From NCBI GenBank assembly GCA_041591635.1, contig JBFHRO010000087.1, forward strand, positions 1 to 12,694: DNA of 12,694 nucleotides, given 5' to 3'. Each line of letters opens with the position of its first letter. Positions within the stretch are counted from its first letter, which is position 1. Below are positions 9,001-12,694 of this stretch, piece after piece. Source of the DNA: JACKOD01 sp041591635. Its GTDB lineage: Bacteria; Pseudomonadota; Gammaproteobacteria; Pseudomonadales; Oleiphilaceae. The notes under the pieces are model-generated. The model was not told the DNA's origin, searched no databases, and saw nothing but the letters and a program-made list of their open reading frames with translations. The position numbers and the translations under genes were made by a program.

Positions 9001-9666
9001 CAGTCGGGGCTGGCAATCCGGCCCCAAGCTGTTCAAGACTGGCTCGACGACTGCCTGGGCGCGCCGCTGGTGGGACATGCCCCGGCCTACGACGGTTTGA
9101 CCCTGGCCCGCCTTGCCCAGGGCGACACCCTGCGCGAAACCGAGTTTTACTTTCCTATGCAGCGGGGTCTGCCCCAGGCACTGATCAAACTACTGGGTCA
9201 GCACCGCGGACAGTCTGTGAACCTGGATCTGCGCACGTCGGTACTCAATGGCATGCTGCACGGCTTTATTGACCTGATTTTTTGCTGGCAGGGGCGTTAT
9301 TTTGTGGCCGATTACAAATCCAATCATCTGGGCAATCAGTTCGATGACTATGACCAACCCCAACTGCTGACGAGCGTGCAGACCAATCTCTACGACCTGC
9401 AGTATCTGCTTTACAGTCTGGCGCTGCATCGCTACCTGCAACAGCGCCTGCCCGGGTACGATCCGGCCCGGCATTTCGGCGGTGTGTATTACCTGTACTT
9501 GCGTGGCATGTCGGCCCAGCGTTCGCCCGATCAGGCACGAGGGGTTTTCTACCGCCCCATTTCTGCTGACTTGCTGGCCGCCCTGGACGCACTCTTCAAA
9601 GGCCCGCCATCCCCCTCACATACCCCCGGTGATGTGAACCTGACAGGAGCTGACCATGTTGCTTGA
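6040..9666 (+). CDS. recB: Exodeoxyribonuclease V subunit beta (RecB)
   Basis: The 3'-5' SF1A helicase and nuclease subunit of RecBCD, which also loads RecA. It has 1208 residues (E. coli 1180). Helicase motifs: Walker A ASAGTGKT at 31-38, Ia VVTFTKAATEELRGRI from 61, Walker B LLVDEFQDTD with D389-E390, III IGDPKQAIYSFRGGD from 422, IV SNWRS, V THHGSKGLEYP from 747, and VI RLFYVAMTR at 815-823. An Ala/Thr-rich linker at about 928-946 leads to the C-terminal nuclease domain. Catalytic residues there appear to be H960, D1078 (GFIDLIF), D1091 and K1093 (DYKSNHLG), matching E. coli H956, D1067, D1080 and K1082 in spacing. The YDLQYLLYSLALHRYL segment completes the RecB-type nuclease motif. Both activities should be intact. 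Its end overlaps recD by 11 bp. Confidence 0.97.
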   Translation: MSKTMDPTQLIPSLDPASDALVMQGRHLIEASAGTGKTYNITRLYLRLLLEEGLSVQQILVVTFTKAATEELRGRIGRELRAVLGRWESLPTQGDAFEQRLYRQCAASEGGAARGHARLEQALLELDEAAIYTIHGFCQRALRQQAFASGLPFQVSMEADISKLLQEAVEDYYRRLAADEALFVRFTAFNNEAWKTPQHYSAVFHPLLVSDVPLQVNTRDDWFADAKMKRVSAEQSLRTHEARLRSALVSNRKKPAEIDQREAELQTLLAWVAASVGEPMPQPARDFIHGNRYRGNDEVKAILEPVKAYKDAAEACHKQHPDPEADEQAWAAAYEGIIYVRQHLAQAKQQQQVLDFNDLINKLHATLCGDQGEALASALAAQYPALLVDEFQDTDPRQYQIFDRIHRQAKRQCPQTASFFMIGDPKQAIYSFRGGDVFAYLQARQDADCQWQLDSNWRSVAGVVEGYNRLFRQQEEKPFEYGIPYHPVQAKKHFDPAQASKWQQDGRTPLQLVWFDLQPDYAAGREDNPKSWHKAEFRTQMAQWVANECVRLLQGEACPPVQAKDIAVLVRSATEAQTIRTALAACGLPSVYLSTRENVFKSPQAMELWRALGGILEPENLRRRWQAWASALFGLGAEGVARLRADEQAQADLQQYLGELRQLWQKQGFIAMALQLLHRQYVPQAAQRERELTNLLQLIELLQQASVRLHQPLDLFNYLAQQIAAPDTNAEHELRLESDAAFVRIVTHHGSKGLEYPVVFLPFFSYHTDPLKLGNKMPAYFAWHAPDTFEARVFLGENAHYEELARREGYAEQMRLFYVAMTRPVHRCYLLASLFDKGEYSPLGRLMPGLNGDALQQWCDALPGHASVLRVDTEILPEPYRQDSTQSAAALAPARLTQTIDQSWQLSSFSALKHRSEHSGGSLAKDHDRQPAAASATATAAATLPRFALTGGARLGNLLHDVLEHTDFPQPRWGEARTQTQLSARIQQSGLAIRPQAVQDWLDDCLGAPLVGHAPAYDGLTLARLAQGDTLRETEFYFPMQRGLPQALIKLLGQHRGQSVNLDLRTSVLNGMLHGFIDLIFCWQGRYFVADYKSNHLGNQFDDYDQPQLLTSVQTNLYDLQYLLYSLALHRYLQQRLPGYDPARHFGGVYYLYLRGMSAQRSPDQARGVFYRPISADLLAALDALFKGPPSPSHTPGDVNLTGADHVA
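9645..9649 (+). promoter_or_regulatory. Ribosome binding site of recD, inside recB
   Basis: AGGAG, 6 nt before ATG 9656, lying within the last codons of recB. It supports the recD start and the 11-bp gene overlap. Confidence 0.8.
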
Positions 9667-11524
9667 GCCGCTTTTCACCCCGGTCGCCGGGGTTCCCTAT
9701 CGCCATTATCACGAGGCCAAAGCCAGCCTGTACGGATTGCTGGCGATCGATTTCTATCTGGCCAACGACCTGTGCGCCCTCCTGGCCAGGGCAGAGCACA
9801 GCGAACAGGCTCGAACCCTGTTATGGCACAGTGTGGTGCTGGTCAACCAGTGCCTGCGTGATGGTCACAGCTGCGCCGACTTGACGGTGCTGGGCGGCAG
9901 CCTGTGGGGCCAGATCCACACCGCAGAGCAAAGCTGTGCCGGCTATCGCTTTGCGCCGGCCGACGATTGGCGCGCCCAACTGGCCGCCTTCGGTTTGGCG
10001 CCTGAGCAGGGGCAACCCCTGGTGCTTGAGGGCACGCGCCTGTACCTGCGGCGCTACTGGCAGTTTGAACAACAGGTCGCCCAGGGGCTGGGTTGCCGGC
10101 TGTCATCCTTGCCAGTGCGGGCTTTGGGCGATCAGACGGCACTGCTCGCGCAACTGTTTCCACCCCGGGAGAATGCCGCCGCGCCCGATTACCAGCGCCT
10201 TGCAGTCGAAAAGGCGCTGGGGCGCAGGTTCAGCGTGATCACCGGCGGGCCGGGAACGGGCAAGACCACCACCGTCACCCGTCTGCTCTATGCCCTGTGC
10301 CATGCGCATCAGCAACAGACCCCCGAAGGTGCGCTGCGCATTCGCATGGCCGCCCCCACGGGCAAAGCGGCGCAACGGCTGGTGGAGTCGATTCGGGCCA
10401 GCAAGCAAGCGCTGCAGCAACAAGGCTTGAGCGCCCCCTTGCTGGCCCAGATACCCGAACAGGCCGCCACGTTGCACCGTTTGCTGGGGGTGATTCCCGG
10501 CAGCCTGCAGTTTCGGCACGACCAGAGCCACCCGCTGGCGCTGGATGTGCTGCTGGTGGATGAATTCTCCATGGTGGATCTGCCCATGATGGCGCGGCTG
10601 CTGCGGGCCTTGCCACCCGCGGCGCGGCTGATTTTGCTGGGCGATGCCGATCAGCTGCCCTCGGTGGCCGCCGGCAGTTTGCTGGCCGAGCTGGCGCGCC
10701 CCTGGGCGGGGCAAACACCGCCGTACCTTGCGCAACTGGTTCACAGCTACCGCTTTAATGATCAGGGTGGCATCGGCCGGCTGGCCCGGGCCGTTATCGA
10801 AGGCCAGGCGGATGCGGCATGGCAGCAGGTCAGTGCCGCCGACAAGGCCGATCAGGCCGTGTCTCTGGCCGATGCCAGCGGCAATTTCGACGCCTGGCTC
10901 GATGCACTGGTGCAGACCCATTATCGGCATATGTTCGAGGTGGCCACACCAGAAGCCGCCTTTGAGCGGCTGGCGCAATTTCGTATTCTTTGCTCCCACC
11001 GCACCGGCCACCGGGGGGTTGTTGCCATCAATGCCCGCATTGAACAAGCCCTGGCGCGCGAGGGCTTGACCAGTGATGGCCCCTGGTATGCCGGTCGACC
11101 GCTGATGGTGACCGAAAACCACTACGGACTGGGGCTCTTCAACGGTGACATTGGCCTGGTGTGGCGGCACGCCGGGCGCTTGATGGCGGCTTTTTGGACC
11201 ACCGACGGGCCCGCGGCCACCCCGGCCCTGCGGTGGCTGCACCTGGCCCAGTTGCCGGCCACCGAAACCGTGTTTGCCATGACGATTCACAAAACCCAAG
11301 GCTCGGAATACGACCGGGTAGCCCTGGTGCTGCCCGATGACGACAGCCCGTTGCTGAGCCGCGAACTCCTGTACACAGGCATCACCCGCGCCAAATCCAG
11401 TGTGTGCATTTGGAGCACCGAAGCCATATTCAAACACACAGTGCAACGTCAGGTGCGGCGCTATGCGGGATTGGGAGAGGCTTTGGCGAAAATGCCAGAC
11501 CTGTGTCGCAATTCGGAAGATTGA
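9656..11524 (+). CDS. recD: Exodeoxyribonuclease V subunit alpha (RecD)
   Basis: The 5'-3' SF1B helicase motor of RecBCD, which also regulates nuclease action and RecA loading. It has 622 residues, close to E. coli RecD (608). An N-terminal RecB-binding region (about 1-170) is followed by Walker A GGPGTGKT at 197-204, MAAPTGKAAQRLVESI, ATLHRLLGVIP, Walker B LLVDEFSMVD with D302-E303, LILLGDADQLPSVAAGSLLAEL, the motif with FNGDIGLV, TIHKTQGSEYDRV from 543, and YTGITRAK at 573-580 with arginine finger R578. No key residue is missing. It is the last gene of the operon. No convincing terminator follows its stop, so transcription could read into the next small gene. Confidence 0.97.
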   Translation: MLLEPLFTPVAGVPYRHYHEAKASLYGLLAIDFYLANDLCALLARAEHSEQARTLLWHSVVLVNQCLRDGHSCADLTVLGGSLWGQIHTAEQSCAGYRFAPADDWRAQLAAFGLAPEQGQPLVLEGTRLYLRRYWQFEQQVAQGLGCRLSSLPVRALGDQTALLAQLFPPRENAAAPDYQRLAVEKALGRRFSVITGGPGTGKTTTVTRLLYALCHAHQQQTPEGALRIRMAAPTGKAAQRLVESIRASKQALQQQGLSAPLLAQIPEQAATLHRLLGVIPGSLQFRHDQSHPLALDVLLVDEFSMVDLPMMARLLRALPPAARLILLGDADQLPSVAAGSLLAELARPWAGQTPPYLAQLVHSYRFNDQGGIGRLARAVIEGQADAAWQQVSAADKADQAVSLADASGNFDAWLDALVQTHYRHMFEVATPEAAFERLAQFRILCSHRTGHRGVVAINARIEQALAREGLTSDGPWYAGRPLMVTENHYGLGLFNGDIGLVWRHAGRLMAAFWTTDGPAATPALRWLHLAQLPATETVFAMTIHKTQGSEYDRVALVLPDDDSPLLSRELLYTGITRAKSSVCIWSTEAIFKHTVQRQVRRYAGLGEALAKMPDLCRNSED

Positions 11525-11529
11525 TACTT

Positions 11530-11556
11530 TTGGTTACACATCGGGCGTTTTAGAAT
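11530..11556 (+). promoter_or_regulatory. Possible promoter for the small membrane-protein gene
   Basis: TTGGTT at 11530-11535 and TAGAAT at 11551-11556 are separated by 15 bp, just after recD. The spacing is shorter than ideal and the match moderate. It would give a leader of about 140 nt before ATG 11705. Confidence 0.25.
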
Positions 11557-11611
11557 GTTGCGCCTAACCTGCACTATGGTTTCAGTTTTTGCGTCTGATA
11601 CCAGAGGGAAT

Positions 11612-11632
11612 AAGCCGGTTTTGTTCCGGCTT
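11612..11632 (+). other. Leader hairpin between recD and the small membrane-protein gene
   Basis: A 7-bp perfect stem (AAGCCGG with CCGGCTT) has the loop TTTTGTT. No T run follows. A second small hairpin (CCGGC-TTG-GCCGG, 11667-11679) lies before the ribosome binding site and shares the CCGGCTTGG sequence, so the two elements could pair alternatively. Whether this is a recD 3' end or a regulatory leader cannot be told by eye. Confidence 0.45.
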
Positions 11633-11691
11633 GGGTGTGAACCGTTTTACTAGGGATACTATGTGCCCGGCTTGGCCGGCGCAGCGAACAC

Positions 11692-11697
11692 AAGGAG
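11692..11697 (+). promoter_or_regulatory. Ribosome binding site of the small membrane-protein gene
   Basis: AAGGAG, 7 nt before ATG 11705. This is a near-perfect site and the main reason for choosing this start over the in-frame GTG at 11663. Confidence 0.8.
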
Positions 11698-11704
11698 AAA
11701 GGCC

Positions 11705-11872
11705 ATGCAACATTCCTGGATTCAGAAGTACTGCTTTCCGCTGTTTGCCCTGGTGATCGCCGCCGTCACCTGGCACGCGGTGGCGACCCGCGCGGCCCCC
11801 CCTGCGACTCCGGCCGCCAAAAGTGTCAGCCAGACGAGCGTGGTGGCAACACCGGCGCCCGCCAAACCCTGA
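11705..11872 (+). CDS. Small single-pass membrane or secreted protein, unknown function
   Basis: A 55-residue protein I do not recognise. Residues about 9-27 form one hydrophobic segment (YCFPLFALVIAAVTWHAVA), followed by a tail of about 27 residues rich in Ala, Pro, Thr and Ser (APPATPAAK and ATPAPAKP), low in charge and probably disordered. The segment may be a membrane anchor or an uncleaved signal peptide. A possible cleavage site at ATRA-A (30/31) exists but would leave only about 25 residues. The near-perfect Shine-Dalgarno strongly suggests real translation. The gene follows recD by 180 bp and converges with the methyltransferase, leaving 3 bp between their stop codons. The Ala/Pro-rich tail could simply reflect GC-rich drift. 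Confidence 0.65.
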   Translation: MQHSWIQKYCFPLFALVIAAVTWHAVATRAAPPATPAAKSVSQTSVVATPAPAKP

Positions 11873-11875
11873 ACA

Positions 11876-12538
11876 TTATTTATCGAACGCATCTGCCTTG
11901 GTGCCCAGCAGGATTTCTGACGGAAATCCCAGCTGGGTGACCCGTTCTTCCCGAATCGCCTCGAATCCTGACTGCTTGAGGTAAGGACGCAGCGATACGC
12001 CACGGCAGCCGCCCATCCAGTGCGGATTCAGTTGATACACTCGCTGCCAAAACCCCTGATACCAACGCTGTGCCTGCGTCATGTTTATCAGCAGCAACCG
12101 CCCGCCCGGCTTGAGCACGCGGCGAAATTCCGCCAGCAGGGGCAAAAAGTCGGCCTCGGGCATCAAATCGAACATGTAGTTGTTCACCAGCAAATCGAAA
12201 CTGGCATCAGCATAAGGCAGCGCGAAGGCGCTGCCTTGGGTCAGCTCGGTGTCTCTGAGCTCAAGAGGTGCGATTTTTTTCCGCGCCTTGTTGAGCATGG
12301 CCGGGGTAAGATCCAGCCCACGGTTGACGCCCTGAGGGTTGCGCTGCACCAGCTCGCGAAACATCAAGCCTGTACCCACGGCGACTTCAAGAATGGCCGA
12401 ACCATCCACCACCTCCGCCATGGCCAATGCACGGGTGCGCGCCTTGCTCTCGGTAAGTGCCGCCCAAAGGTCGTACACCCCGGCCTTGCCGGTATAGCTT
12501 TCAATGACTTCATTCTGGGTAAGTCGGGCTTCTAACAT
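11876..12538 (-). CDS. Class I SAM-dependent methyltransferase, probably ArsR-linked
   Basis: A 220-residue cytoplasmic methyltransferase of the UbiE/COQ5-like type (Methyltransf_11/25 fold). Motif I ILEVAVGTGLMF is at 49-60, the acidic motif II region GLDLTPAML at 74-82, the post-II loop GSAFALPYADASFDLLV at 102-118, and EFRRVLKPGGRLLLIN at 137-152. The substrate is unknown. Arsenite methyltransferases (ArsM) are longer and need several conserved cysteines. This protein has a single Cys, at C178, so ArsM is unlikely. The start is ATG 12538, supported by AGGAG (12545-12549) 6 nt upstream. An in-frame upstream codon at 12571 lies inside the putative operator. An ArsR-type gene lies just upstream in the same direction, so it is probably metal- or stress-regulated by that repressor. 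Confidence 0.87.
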   Translation of the reverse strand: MLEARLTQNEVIESYTGKAGVYDLWAALTESKARTRALAMAEVVDGSAILEVAVGTGLMFRELVQRNPQGVNRGLDLTPAMLNKARKKIAPLELRDTELTQGSAFALPYADASFDLLVNNYMFDLMPEADFLPLLAEFRRVLKPGGRLLLINMTQAQRWYQGFWQRVYQLNPHWMGGCRGVSLRPYLKQSGFEAIREERVTQLGFPSEILLGTKADAFDK

Positions 12539-12544
12539 AAGATA

Positions 12545-12549
12545 CTCCT
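12545..12549 (-). promoter_or_regulatory. Ribosome binding site of the methyltransferase gene
   Basis: AGGAG on the minus strand, 6 nt before ATG 12538. It decides for this start. Confidence 0.8.
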
Positions 12550-12561
12550 GAGTTGTATTTA

Positions 12562-12586
12562 AATATCGCAATATAACGATATATTG
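12562..12586. promoter_or_regulatory. AT-rich nested inverted repeats, likely ArsR-family operator
   Basis: Two overlapping inverted repeats lie between the repressor gene end and the methyltransferase. CAATATA (12569-12575) and TATATTG (12580-12586) are perfect 7-bp arms around ACGA. ATATCG (12563-12568) and CGATAT (12577-12582) are perfect 6-bp arms around 8 bp. ArsR/SmtB repressors bind AT-rich imperfect palindromes of this type at promoters. No -35/-10 pair with good spacing could be fixed, but the element sits 25-50 bp before the start codon, where binding would block transcription. Confidence 0.55.
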
Positions 12587-12599
12587 AGGTAAAAAATTT

Positions 12600-12694
12600 T
12601 CAGCAGCACTGCTTCAGTACTTGCACCAGCGCTTCGAGCCGGGCAATCACCGCCGCACGATCGGGGGCGTAATACACCTCCTTGCCTTCCTTGC
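12600..12694 (-). CDS. ArsR-family transcriptional regulator, C-terminal part (cut by window edge)
   Basis: Only the last 30 codons are in the window. They read as a beta-wing end, KEGKEVYYAP, then DRAAVIARLEALVQVLKQCC and a TGA stop at 12600-12602. The GKEVYY pattern followed by a C-terminal dimerisation helix is typical of ArsR/SmtB winged-helix repressors. The vicinal Cys-Cys at the very C-terminus could bind a thiophilic metal such as arsenite or mercury, or sense redox state, but the other ligands lie outside the window. It is followed after about 60 bp by the methyltransferase in the same direction, with a putative operator between. Most of the gene, including its start and DNA-reading helix, is not visible. 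Confidence 0.72.
   Translation of the reverse strand, partial: KEGKEVYYAPDRAAVIARLEALVQVLKQCC

Noticed and set aside
10103..11446. 447-codon minus-strand frame inside recD
   Set aside because: It is a shadow of recD codon bias, with no recognisable motifs and no ribosome binding site seen.
2789..11524. Possible new defence system built on RecBCD-like helicases
   Set aside because: All three subunits carry standard RecC, RecB and RecD motifs, order and lengths. This is a normal exonuclease V operon.
11663..11704. GTG start giving a 69-residue form of the small membrane protein
   Set aside because: No ribosome binding site precedes the GTG, whereas ATG 11705 has AAGGAG at good spacing.
1..12694. 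Search for CRISPR arrays, tRNA or rRNA genes and insertion sequences
   Set aside because: No spaced repeat array, cloverleaf, rRNA core or transposase signature was seen on either strand. The 2571-2617 repeat has only two units.

Overview
The window looks like chromosomal DNA of a GC-rich gammaproteobacterium (about 60% GC by eye, not computed). The evidence is a complete RecBCD system in the order recC-recB-recD with no protease gene (ptrA) in between, as in Pseudomonas and its relatives rather than enterobacteria, plus a PBP7-type periplasmic endopeptidase and a TRL-family lipoprotein. I cannot name the genus.

Layout. On the left, a spermidine-synthase-like methyltransferase-fold gene (minus strand, 18-797) diverges from pbpG (1010-1942), a secreted D-Ala-D-Ala endopeptidase that trims peptidoglycan cross-links. 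A hairpin follows pbpG. Next is a single small lipoprotein gene of the TRL family (2157-2516) with its own strong ribosome binding site and a terminator-like hairpin. The AT-richer gap before recC carries two copies of a 20-bp repeat 27 bp apart.

The core (2789-11524) is a tightly coupled recC-recB-recD operon. Start and stop codons overlap at both junctions. All helicase motifs of RecB and RecD, and the RecB nuclease residues, can be read, so the operon should encode a working exonuclease V for double-strand-break repair and degradation of foreign linear DNA.

On the right, a 180-nt leader with hairpins precedes a 55-residue single-membrane-segment protein of unknown function (11705-11872). 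It converges, with only 3 bp between, on a class I SAM methyltransferase (11876-12538, minus). Upstream of the methyltransferase, in the same direction, is the C-terminal end of an ArsR-family repressor cut by the window edge (12600-12694). Between the two lies an AT-rich element with two nested inverted repeats and a Shine-Dalgarno, probably the repressor's operator. Most of the window is ordinary housekeeping DNA. The ArsR/methyltransferase pair, the small membrane protein and the repeat-bearing gap deserve a second look. I found no clear sign of a wholly new multi-gene system.
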